From Actinomycetota bacterium (GTDB lineage: Bacteria; Actinomycetota; Thermoleophilia; Gaiellales; Gaiellaceae), in the NCBI GenBank assembly GCA_013697465.1, contig JACCWU010000262.1, forward strand, positions 1 to 10,405: a stretch of DNA of 10,405 nucleotides. The letters are read 5' to 3'. Position numbers and translations under genes: made by a program. Shown in pieces: positions 1 through 6,575 of the stretch (positions within the stretch are counted from its first letter, which is position 1; each line of letters opens with the position of its first letter). The notes below the pieces were generated by a model. It saw only the letters and a list, made by a program, of their open reading frames with translations. It ran no database searches and was not told where the DNA came from.

Positions 1-765
1 GCGTAATCGTGTCGGAACGCGCCCCCACAGCTCGGGTCCGCCGATCAGCCGCGACGCCTGATACGCCAGCCGGTACCTCCACCCTTTTCCGCTCGACACC
101 TCCCACAGTCGCTCGAACTCGGGCGACGAGAAGCGGTCGTCGACCTCGAGGAAGCGAAAGATCCGGCGCATCGTCTCGTCGCGGCGGTGCAGTAGATCGC
201 GTTGCTCGACGACGAGGATCTGCTCTTTCGAGAAGTACGGGTGATAGCGCTCGAGCTGGTCGTAGTACAGGCTTCTCGAGACGTACCATGTGCTTGGATC
301 GGCCAGGGCCTCCTCGATCGGGCGCATCTCGTTGTCCATCGCCTGCGAGTGCAGGTAGCTGGACACGGCACGCTCGATGGGGTCGCGCACGCAGTAGATG
401 AGCTTCGCCTCCGGAACAAGGCGATGGATTCGTTCGGGTATACCGGGCACCTGCGGGTAACACGTGTAGTTAGGCGAGGCCTCGCCGCGGACGCGCGTGC
501 TCGACGCGAAGTGCGATCGATACCACGCGAGCTCGGTTTCGGAGGGGTCCGGATAACGCATGAAGAAGCTCAGCTCCTTCGGATGCGACATCGAAATCTC
601 GGGGTGCAGATCGAGGTAGCGGTGAAGGCTCGTGGTGCCGCACTTCTGAGCGCCGATTACGAAGAGGTTCGGAAGCTCGCCACGTTCGTTCCCGACTGCT
701 GGCGTTTTCTCAGCTCCCGCGACTTGACCGGTCCGAGGCTCGGATGTCGCGCCCATCTCACTCAT
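1..765 (-). CDS. Sulfotransferase, PAPS-dependent, C-terminus cut by window edge
   Basis: The N-terminal 255 codons of a cytosolic-type carbohydrate sulfotransferase; the frame is open to base 1, so the C-terminus lies outside. Family enzymes move sulfate from PAPS to a sugar hydroxyl or amine. Visible motifs: the 5'-phosphosulfate loop at residues 37-47 (IGAQKCGTTSL; K41 is the expected PAPS-binding/catalytic lysine) and the 3'-phosphate-binding motif at residues 124-137 (YCVRDPIERAVSSY; R127 and S135). Between them are an HPKELSFF segment (61-68) and a GEASPNY segment (94-100), both common in NodH/heparan-type bacterial sulfotransferases. The ATG at 765 was chosen because it overlaps the flippase stop as ATGA (765-762); an in-frame ATG at 756 is an alternative. 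No signal peptide is seen. As last visible gene of a glycan operon it probably sulfates that glycan or its precursor. Family call is firm; the acceptor is unknown. Confidence 0.93.
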   Translation of the reverse strand, partial: MSEMGATSEPRTGQVAGAEKTPAVGNERGELPNLFVIGAQKCGTTSLHRYLDLHPEISMSHPKELSFFMRYPDPSETELAWYRSHFASSTRVRGEASPNYTCYPQVPGIPERIHRLVPEAKLIYCVRDPIERAVSSYLHSQAMDNEMRPIEEALADPSTWYVSRSLYYDQLERYHPYFSKEQILVVEQRDLLHRRDETMRRIFRFLEVDDRFSSPEFERLWEVSSGKGWRYRLAYQASRLIGGPELWGRVPTRLR

Positions 766-2090
766 GGTCGCGGTGAGAACGAGAACACCGTTCCAGAGAA
801 CCCGAGCCTTCGCCGCGCAAGCAAGGCGAGGACGAGACTCGAGCTCACCGTGCCGGTAGCTGCAGCCGCGGCCGCGCCCTCCACTCCGTACTGCGGGATA
901 AGGCCGACCGCGAGCGTGACATAGACCACGAGACCTGCGAAGACGCCGCGGGCAAGGTCCGCTTCGTGGCCCGTCATCACGAGCGAGAGGCCGCCGAGGC
1001 CGAGCGACGCCCTCGCTATCTCACCCGCGATCAGGATCCGGAGAGCATCCTTACCCGAACCGAAGTCATCGCCGAACAATCGCATCGCGAAGTCGGACAG
1101 GATCAGTAGCACGACTGCGATCGAAGCCGAGCACAGGAAGAGCACGCGAGCGGATCTCGTCACGGTCGCGGCAAGCCTCGCGATGTCGCCCGACGAGAAG
1201 AGCCGTGCGGCCACAGGCATCAACGCGTAGTTCGCGGCGATCGAGACGAAGCCTACGAGTAGCGAGATCCGCAGCGCCACGGCGAAGATTCCCGTGTCGA
1301 CGGGATCGCTCATTGCACCAAGCAGGATCGTCCCGATCTGTCCCTGTGCGGCGAGAAGGACTCCGAGTAGAAAGAGAACCACCGCGCTCCGCCGCCACGC
1401 AACGTGGTCGGAGACGGGGGAGACTCTTCTCGCCTCGGGCGGCACCGTGCGTGCAAGCAGTGCTACCCCGACCGCGAAGGCGACGAGCGCTCCGAGCAGC
1501 TGCAGCCCGAGCGCGCGACCCGCCGTGAGTTCGTCTTCTGCCGCGAGCCCGACTGCCAGCACCAGCACGAGGAAGATCAGCGGTGCGACGAGCGTCTCGG
1601 GGGCTCGTGCCAAGACAACCCGGCCGAGTCCCTGCATCGAGGACTGCCGCACCATTGTCAACGCATTCGGCAGCACGAGCAAGAGCCCGACGAGATAGGG
1701 CCCGAGTAGTTCCTCGTCGAGGAACGCCGCGCCGATGGTCGCTGCCACGCAGACGAGTAGCGCACTCGCTACGAGGACAGCCGTACTCGACCAGCGGAGG
1801 ACACCTCGCAACGTTGCCCAGCGGCCGTCCGACTTCGCCCTCGCCACCTCCCGGACGATCAGAGGGCTCAAGCCGAGCCCTGCGACCGACGACAGGAACA
1901 GAGCCCACGCGAGCGCGAACGCGTACGCGCCGTAGCCGGATGCGCCGAGAAACCTGGACAGGACGAGCACGATGAGAAAGCCGAGCCCGGTAGTCGTCAG
2001 ATTCATGGCGATCGTTCCCGCAGTGCCGACTGTGAGCTCGCGCCTCGTCCCCCCACCTACCGCGCGTCCGATGCGGTCGGCGATGATCAC
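762..2090 (-). CDS. Wzx-type polysaccharide/lipid-linked oligosaccharide flippase (MATE/MOP superfamily)
   Basis: A 442-residue polytopic membrane protein, the usual size for Wzx/O-antigen flippases, which move undecaprenyl-linked oligosaccharides across the inner membrane. It starts with a short polar stretch, then a family-like segment (VGTAGTIAMNLTTTGLGFL, about residues 21-39), and continues with roughly a dozen hydrophobic helices separated by short basic loops; the LSRFLGASGYGAYAFA turn (about residues 43-58) is typical of the first repeat. The open frame extends upstream to 2327, but those extra residues are an arginine-rich shadow of the GT4 gene. The GTG at 2090 is chosen because it overlaps the GT4 stop as GTGA (2090-2087) and gives the normal length. 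No convincing Shine-Dalgarno precedes it, so coupling to GT4 translation is likely. Its stop overlaps the sulfotransferase start. Substrate cannot be read from sequence. Confidence 0.9.
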   Translation of the reverse strand: MIIADRIGRAVGGGTRRELTVGTAGTIAMNLTTTGLGFLIVLVLSRFLGASGYGAYAFALAWALFLSSVAGLGLSPLIVREVARAKSDGRWATLRGVLRWSSTAVLVASALLVCVAATIGAAFLDEELLGPYLVGLLLVLPNALTMVRQSSMQGLGRVVLARAPETLVAPLIFLVLVLAVGLAAEDELTAGRALGLQLLGALVAFAVGVALLARTVPPEARRVSPVSDHVAWRRSAVVLFLLGVLLAAQGQIGTILLGAMSDPVDTGIFAVALRISLLVGFVSIAANYALMPVAARLFSSGDIARLAATVTRSARVLFLCSASIAVVLLILSDFAMRLFGDDFGSGKDALRILIAGEIARASLGLGGLSLVMTGHEADLARGVFAGLVVYVTLAVGLIPQYGVEGAAAAAATGTVSSSLVLALLARRRLGFSGTVFSFSPRP

Positions 2091-3286
2091 CTCGAGAGAA
2101 GGTCTCGGTAGACCGCCTCGATACGATCCGCGATCGATTGCCAGCCGAAGCGCTGGATCGCGTAGGCTCGGAGAGCTTCGGAGTCGAAGCGGTTCCGATT
2201 TTTCAGCACTCCGTCGATTGCTTCTGCGAGCGCGCCTGGGTTCTCCGGGGAAACGAGCACGCCGACGTCGTCCCGTACGATGTCCTGCGGGCCGCCCGAG
2301 GCTGTCGCGACAACCGGCGTTCCGCACGCCAAAGCTTCGACGAGAACAGCACCGAAGCTCTCGGCTCGGCTCGGCAGGACAACGACGGCGCTCTCGGCCA
2401 TGAGCGTCGCAACTTCAGCGTGCGACTTGTGCCCGGCGAAGTGGACGCGGTCGCCGAGGTCCAGGGCAAGCGCCAACCGGCGGAGCTCTTCTTCTTTGAG
2501 CCGCGTGCTTCGATACGCCGCGCCGCCCACGAGCACGAGCCGGGCCGTGCCTCGGTGCCCGTTCAGCAGCGTCATCGCCCTGAGTAGGACGTCGACCCCT
2601 TTTATGTAGTTGATCCACCCGACGTAAAGGATTTGATCGGAGCGCCGTTCCTCGCTCAGGCCGAGCCGGAACAGTTCCGGATCAACACCGACCGGAACGA
2701 CCTGCACTCGATCGCCGGCAACGCCGAAGGCAGCCATCGTCTCGCGCGCGGCACCGGAGACCGGCAGTAGGGCCGCGGCAGCGCGCGCAGCGTCGAGCGC
2801 CTGCCGACGGACGCGTGGCGAGACGAACCATTCGTCGGTCCACGGCGCGTGCTCGCTGACGACGAACGGAACTCCGTAGCGCCGGGCAAGCCGGTGGGCA
2901 ATGACGCCCTCAGGATAGATCATGTGCGCGTGGACGAGCTCGAAGGGAAACGAAAGACGGAGCCGCGCGATGGTCCTCCGCATGCCGACCTCTTGGGCCA
3001 GTGCTTCGAAGGGGTAGAGCGACATGCCGATACCGGCGACGAATCGTGGCCGCTCGATCTCGATCCCGGACCGAATCTCTCGTCGAGGCATGCTCCGGAA
3101 GCGCGTGAACTCACGTAAGGGCCCGACACTCGGTACCCGCGGAAACCACGGCGTCGGCGAGATTACGTGGACGTCGCAGCGCTCGGCAAGAAGCTGGGTC
3201 GGCCGCTCGACCCAAAGGCCGAGCGCGGGAAACAGGTCGCTCGGATACGAGCGCGAGAGCACGAGCACACGCGGTCGAGACTTCAG
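2087..3286 (-). CDS. Glycosyltransferase family 4 (GT-B fold), TuaC-like; probable CTG start
   Basis: A retaining GT-B glycosyltransferase of about 399 residues. The N-terminal Rossmann half opens with VLVLSRSYPSD and a G-L-W-V-E-R segment as in TuaC-like enzymes, followed by VHAHMIYPEGV and a VSEHAPW segment. The C-terminal half holds the GT4 nucleotide-sugar site: ILYVGWINYIKGVDVLLRA, then the EX7E pair E309/E317 (ESFGAVLVE) and ACGTPVVATASGGPQDIV. The frame is open far upstream, but that part is a shadow of the GT10 gene. No ATG, GTG or TTG occurs near the expected start. CTG at 3286 overlaps the GT10 stop as CTGA, has GGGAG seven bases upstream, and gives the family-like N-terminus MKSRPRVLVLS. 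The alternative is GTG at 3268, giving MLVLS. The enzyme probably adds one residue of the lipid-linked glycan; donor and acceptor are unknown. Confidence 0.92.
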   Translation of the reverse strand: MKSRPRVLVLSRSYPSDLFPALGLWVERPTQLLAERCDVHVISPTPWFPRVPSVGPLREFTRFRSMPRREIRSGIEIERPRFVAGIGMSLYPFEALAQEVGMRRTIARLRLSFPFELVHAHMIYPEGVIAHRLARRYGVPFVVSEHAPWTDEWFVSPRVRRQALDAARAAAALLPVSGAARETMAAFGVAGDRVQVVPVGVDPELFRLGLSEERRSDQILYVGWINYIKGVDVLLRAMTLLNGHRGTARLVLVGGAAYRSTRLKEEELRRLALALDLGDRVHFAGHKSHAEVATLMAESAVVVLPSRAESFGAVLVEALACGTPVVATASGGPQDIVRDDVGVLVSPENPGALAEAIDGVLKNRNRFDSEALRAYAIQRFGWQSIADRIEAVYRDLLSR

Positions 3287-4392
3287 AGATCGACTCCCGC
3301 GTCGACACGCACGATCTCCTCGAAGATCGAAGCGAAGGTCTCCTTCGTGAACGGCCGGAACTGCTCGGATGTGAAGTACTCGCGGCCAGCGTCCCGGTAT
3401 GCCTGGATCTCTGCCGGAGAGAGAGCGTGCAGGAACTCTCGGAGCTCGTCGTAACCCGAGAAGCGGCGCATGTCGACGAAGCACTCCGGCCACACCGAGT
3501 GCTCGATGTCGGGCGCACCGAGATAGACCGGAACCGTCCCTGCTCGAAGACAGTCGAAGATCTTCTCGGTGATCCAGCCTTTGAGCACCATGTTCTCGAA
3601 GCAGATCGCGAACGTGTAGCGCCCAAGCGTGTCGACCTTCGAGACCACCGCCCCGCGGTAGACCCGTTGTGCGGAAGACCAGAGTGGGTCCTTTGTCCGA
3701 CGGTAACCACGAGATCGGAGGCGCCGCATCGCGCGACGAACCACGGCCGGCATCCGGGTCCGCCCCCCCATACGGTACGGCGGACCGTCCCAGCCGACAC
3801 CGTAGAGATCGATCTCCCCGTAACGCGCGAAGTACTCCACCGCGCGAAGCCGCTCGGTGTAGAGCTCCTCGTTCGAGAGGCGCGGCAGCTTGTTCGCATT
3901 GATGATCGTCAAGAACTCGCGGTCCGCCCGTTGCCAACTCTGCTCGTCTACCTCGTCGAATGCCTGAGGCAGCCGGAACGAGCGGAGCTCGACGGGCCCG
4001 GTGAGGAAGGGGCGAAGAGCATCGTAGGCACTGAAGGAATACATCCTCCGAAAATGGCGACTTGCGTAACCGAGGTCGGCATAGAGCTGAGGCTCGACGA
4101 TCGGGCATTCGAAGGCGAAGAAGGCGCTCAGGACGACGTCCGGTCGGTCGGCAACACGTCGGAAGCGCACGCGCTGCCCGAGCGAGACGAAGATGTTCAG
4201 ATCCGCAGCCACGCGTTCGAGCATGTCCGCGGTATGAACGACGACATCCAGGTCGTTGAGTCGACGGCGCAGGTGGACCCACGGGGCGAGGATGTCGTCA
4301 CTCGTTCGTTGGTTCGTTCGGACGTCGAAGAGCCGGTCGTGCTCGAAGTGCGCAGAGAAAGGATCGATGAACAGTGCAACGCTCGCGGCCAT
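3283..4392 (-). CDS. Glycosyltransferase family 10 (alpha-fucosyltransferase-like)
   Basis: A 369-residue protein with the C-terminal signature of GT10, the alpha-1,3/1,4-fucosyltransferase family that uses GDP-L-fucose. The diagnostic block runs from about residue 260: YTFAICFENM (F265, E266, N267), then GWITEKIFDCL and AGTVPVYLGAPDI, then WPECFVDMR. The N-terminal acceptor half (DILAPWVHLRRRLNDLDVVVH, then LNIFVSLG) resembles bacterial capsule-cluster GT10 proteins. No signal peptide or membrane segment is visible. The ATG at 4392 begins 4 bases after the GT2 stop, with GGCGGA upstream as a weak ribosome site; the gene ends in a CTGA overlap with GT4. The family is clear. The real donor could be GDP-fucose or another GDP-6-deoxy sugar; the upstream epimerase supports a GDP-sugar pathway but does not prove fucose. 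Confidence 0.93.
   Translation of the reverse strand: MAASVALFIDPFSAHFEHDRLFDVRTNQRTSDDILAPWVHLRRRLNDLDVVVHTADMLERVAADLNIFVSLGQRVRFRRVADRPDVVLSAFFAFECPIVEPQLYADLGYASRHFRRMYSFSAYDALRPFLTGPVELRSFRLPQAFDEVDEQSWQRADREFLTIINANKLPRLSNEELYTERLRAVEYFARYGEIDLYGVGWDGPPYRMGGRTRMPAVVRRAMRRLRSRGYRRTKDPLWSSAQRVYRGAVVSKVDTLGRYTFAICFENMVLKGWITEKIFDCLRAGTVPVYLGAPDIEHSVWPECFVDMRRFSGYDELREFLHALSPAEIQAYRDAGREYFTSEQFRPFTKETFASIFEEIVRVDAGVDL
3294..3298 (-). promoter_or_regulatory. Shine-Dalgarno (GGGAG) for the CTG start of the GT4 gene
   Basis: On the minus strand GGGAG is followed by a 7-base spacer and then CTG at 3286. This ribosome binding site lies inside the GT10 coding end. It is the main evidence for CTG over the downstream GTG at 3268, which would sit 25 bases away from it. 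Assignment is by eye, not by scoring. Confidence 0.5.
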
Positions 4393-4396
4393 GGGG

Positions 4397-5425
4397 CTAT
4401 GTTCCGCCCGAACGCCGTGCGAGAAGCTTTGCCGGCGGTGACGCCCATGGCGCCCGGACGAGAACCGAGAGTCCCGCCCAGAGAACGATCAAGCGCATGC
4501 GACGGACGCGCTTCGATGCAAGGACGCGACGTGGGTCGACGCGACGGAGCGTGCGACGGGCATCCTGCCGGCGCCTGAGCACGTACTGATTCGCCGCTAC
4601 CCTGAGCAGGTCTGCGGCACGATGCGCTTGGTACGCGGCGAGCGCATCCGGCTCGGCCAGTTGCCGGCCTCCATCTGCGAGGTGACGATCGACTACGTCG
4701 AACCAGAGCTCGGGTGTAGTGCGCTGACGCGCGTATCGCGCCGACGAGTTGTCATGGCCCGCTCGATACCAGACAAGGTAATCGGGAAGCACGGCCATCG
4801 GATAAGCACTCGCGATGCGAAGCCACATGTCGAGGTCCGCCCGCAGATCGAAGCTCGGGTCGTACGGTCCGACGCGCTCGTAGACCTGCCTGCGGACAAG
4901 ACTCGTCTCTCCGCGGATGAAGACATTCTGATGACGGAGGATGCCGTTCAGCACCGTTGGGTGATCGAGCACGGGTGTTGCACGGATGTCGGGAGGAAGC
5001 TCGACCCGGCCGAACTCGCGTCCGTCCTCGTCGATGAACCTGTCGAGACAGAAGACCGCACCGACTTCGCGATGGTTCCGCAGGTAGTCGGTCTCCCGGG
5101 AGAGGAGGTCTGGGTGATAGACGTCATCTGCGTGGAAGAACGCGATCAGCTCCCCGCGAGCGAGGGCTATCCCGTCGTTGAGATTGGCGAAGATCCCTTT
5201 GTTCAGGTTCTGCCGATGGACCCGGAGGCGGTGATCCCGAGCCTCGTATTCGCTCAGGATCTCAGGGGTGCCGTCGGTCGACGCGTCGTCCATCACGATC
5301 ACCTCGAACTCGCTGAAGCGCTGCGCGAGGATCGAGTCGAGGCTTTCGCGTACGAAGCGCTCGGCGTTGTACACCGGAACGACGACCGAAACGGCAAGCG
5401 GCACGTCTCCAGCTGGTCTTCTCAC
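4397..5425 (-). CDS. Glycosyltransferase family 2 (GT-A fold)
   Basis: A 342-residue GT-A enzyme. Residues 12-20 (VSVVVPVYN) and the DDASTDGT motif at 46-53 bind the nucleotide; the HADD motif at 98-101 supplies the metal-binding DxD; and RADLDMWLRIA near residue 194 fits the catalytic-base region of inverting GT2 enzymes. After the catalytic domain comes an arginine-rich stretch (about 280-310) and then a moderately hydrophobic segment (MRLIVLWAGLSVLV) near the C-terminus, which may hold the protein at the membrane. The frame opens with GTG at 5425, 20 bases after the epimerase stop; the preceding bases hold only a weak G-rich element. It sits second in the operon, 4 bases before GT10, so it probably acts early in glycan assembly. 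Sugar specificity is not readable. Confidence 0.92.
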   Translation of the reverse strand: MRRPAGDVPLAVSVVVPVYNAERFVRESLDSILAQRFSEFEVIVMDDASTDGTPEILSEYEARDHRLRVHRQNLNKGIFANLNDGIALARGELIAFFHADDVYHPDLLSRETDYLRNHREVGAVFCLDRFIDEDGREFGRVELPPDIRATPVLDHPTVLNGILRHQNVFIRGETSLVRRQVYERVGPYDPSFDLRADLDMWLRIASAYPMAVLPDYLVWYRAGHDNSSARYARQRTTPELWFDVVDRHLADGGRQLAEPDALAAYQAHRAADLLRVAANQYVLRRRQDARRTLRRVDPRRVLASKRVRRMRLIVLWAGLSVLVRAPWASPPAKLLARRSGGT

Positions 5426-5445
5426 AGGAGTGGCCCCATCGGGAC

Positions 5446-6474
5446 CTAGGCGATCGCTTCAGCCGAACGCTCGAGCGAACGCTCGGCGATCCATTCGTAG
5501 AGCCTTTCGATCCCGTCGCGCAGCGATACGGATGGCGTCCAGCCGAGCACGTCATTCGCCTTGCCGTAGTCCGCACACCGGCCGCGATCACCTTCTGGAG
5601 CTGTTCGGTCGTACTCGATGGCAATATCCTTGCCCGAGATCTCCACGATCAGCTCGGCCACGTCTCGAATAGAGGTGCACACGCTGGGGCCGATCTGGAT
5701 GATGCCCTGACCGAGACCGCGCTCCATCGTGGCAATGAGGGCATCGACCGCATCGTCGACGTGTACGAAGGCCCGACCCTGCGCCCCGGTGCCGAGGACG
5801 ACGTAGGGTTCGTCCGGATAATTGATGGCCTTTCGGATGAGTGCGGGGATGACCTGCGCGGTGCGCAGCCCGAAGTCCGTCGGTGTGCCGTACACGTTGT
5901 GGAGCACGAGGGTCGAAGTTCGCATCCCGGACTCCTGCTCGAGGAGCTCGGTCTCGTATTGCCCCATGAGCTTGCTCCAGCCGTAGCTCGACTCGGGCGC
6001 GGCAGGATAGAGGTCTTCCTCTCGCAGCGGCCGAGCGTCGACCCCTGACTGGAGATGTGCTGGAAAGCTGCAGGCGGTCCCAACGTAGACGAAGCCCCGA
6101 ACGGGCTGAGACCGGACGGACGCGATCACGTTGGAGTTGATCAGCAGGTTCTGGCGAAAGATCTCGCCCTGGTGCTGGAAGACATACTCGATCCCGCCGA
6201 CGACGTCCGCGAGGTGGAATACGAGGTCCACCTCAGGAAGCAGCGAGTCGATAGCGCCTGGAATTGAGAGATCGAACCGATGGAAGTCACGCTCGAGATC
6301 GATGCATGGCACGCCGTCGTCCCCCTCGAGATACTCGAGCCGGCCGCGCGACAAGTCGTCCGCAACGACAACTCTGTCGCCCAGCCCCACGAGACGCTTC
6401 ACGAGGTTTGAGCCGATCATTCCGGCGCCGCCGGTGACCAGCACGGTCTGTCTCTGAGTGTCCGCGCGCCTCAC
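5446..6474 (-). CDS. NAD(P)-dependent sugar-nucleotide epimerase/reductase (extended SDR; GDP-fucose synthase/GDP-mannose 3,5-epimerase-like)
   Basis: A 342-residue extended short-chain dehydrogenase. The Rossmann motif GGAGMIG is at 15-21 and the catalytic pair is Y164-GWS-K168. The segment FHLADVVGGIEYVFQHQ and the block VGTACSFP (T133, C135) look like those of GDP-L-fucose synthase (GSSCIYP) and GDP-mannose 3,5-epimerase, where the cysteine takes part in C3/C5 epimerisation. The partner acid residue of those enzymes (His in fucose synthase, Lys in the plant epimerase) appears replaced by Q207 in AQVIPALIRK, an alignment made by eye. It could therefore be a reductase or 4-epimerase without full 3,5-epimerase chemistry. 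First gene of the operon; the GTG at 6474 follows a GATAAT box closely. GTG at 6444 is a less likely alternative start. Likely role: supplying a nucleotide sugar to the downstream transferases. Confidence 0.9.
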   Translation of the reverse strand: MRRADTQRQTVLVTGGAGMIGSNLVKRLVGLGDRVVVADDLSRGRLEYLEGDDGVPCIDLERDFHRFDLSIPGAIDSLLPEVDLVFHLADVVGGIEYVFQHQGEIFRQNLLINSNVIASVRSQPVRGFVYVGTACSFPAHLQSGVDARPLREEDLYPAAPESSYGWSKLMGQYETELLEQESGMRTSTLVLHNVYGTPTDFGLRTAQVIPALIRKAINYPDEPYVVLGTGAQGRAFVHVDDAVDALIATMERGLGQGIIQIGPSVCTSIRDVAELIVEISGKDIAIEYDRTAPEGDRGRCADYGKANDVLGWTPSVSLRDGIERLYEWIAERSLERSAEAIA

Positions 6475-6575
6475 GAAGGCTCATTATCGGAGAGAGCCAC
6501 GGACATCGCAGGCCAGGAACCCGGCCACCAACCTAGCCGGACGGATAGAGTCCCCGACGGCCGCTCGCGCGTACG
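6475..6575. promoter_or_regulatory. Divergent intergenic region between the glycan operon and the methyltransferase pair
   Basis: The 101 bases between two outward-facing genes must carry promoters for both. The minus-strand -10 is annotated separately. For the plus strand, TAGAGT at 6546-6551 fits TANNNT but has no recognisable -35, and no Shine-Dalgarno precedes the ATG at 6576. A short perfect inverted repeat, CCGGC at 6521-6525 and GCCGG at 6536-6540 with a 10-base loop, lies centrally and could be an operator, although such arms arise easily by chance in GC-rich DNA. Confidence 0.5.
6483..6488 (-). promoter_or_regulatory. Putative -10 box (GATAAT) of the glycan operon, leaderless arrangement
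   Basis: The minus strand reads GATAAT, one mismatch from TATAAT in otherwise GC-rich sequence, followed by 8 bases and then the GTG start of the epimerase. A start site about 7 bases below the box would fall at or within 2 bases of the GTG, as in actinobacterial leaderless transcripts. The hexamer 17 bases upstream (CTGCGA) matches TTGACA at only three positions. No ribosome site is visible before the GTG, which fits leaderless translation. Confidence 0.5.

Noticed and set aside
202..924. Plus-strand open frame of 240 codons
   Set aside because: Antisense to the sulfotransferase and flippase ends; the sulfotransferase motifs on the minus strand are decisive.
2091..2327. N-terminal extension of the flippase frame to 2327
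   Set aside because: It is an out-of-frame reading of the GT4 C-terminal region. The GTG at 2090 with GTGA overlap gives normal flippase length.
3287..4282. N-terminal extension of the GT4 frame to 4282 (a 731-residue fusion)
   Set aside because: The added residues are Arg/Ser/Pro-rich out-of-frame translation of the GT10 gene with no domain; an actual fusion is not supported.
3427..4578. Plus-strand open frame of 383 codons
   Set aside because: It lies antisense to the clear GT10 gene and the end of GT2. Its composition (Arg/Glu/Val-rich, no recognisable motif) is that expected of a codon-phase shadow in GC-rich DNA.
4622..5449. Plus-strand open frame of 275 codons
   Set aside because: Fully antisense to the GT2 gene, whose DDASTDGT and HADD motifs establish the minus strand as coding. 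No domain is visible.
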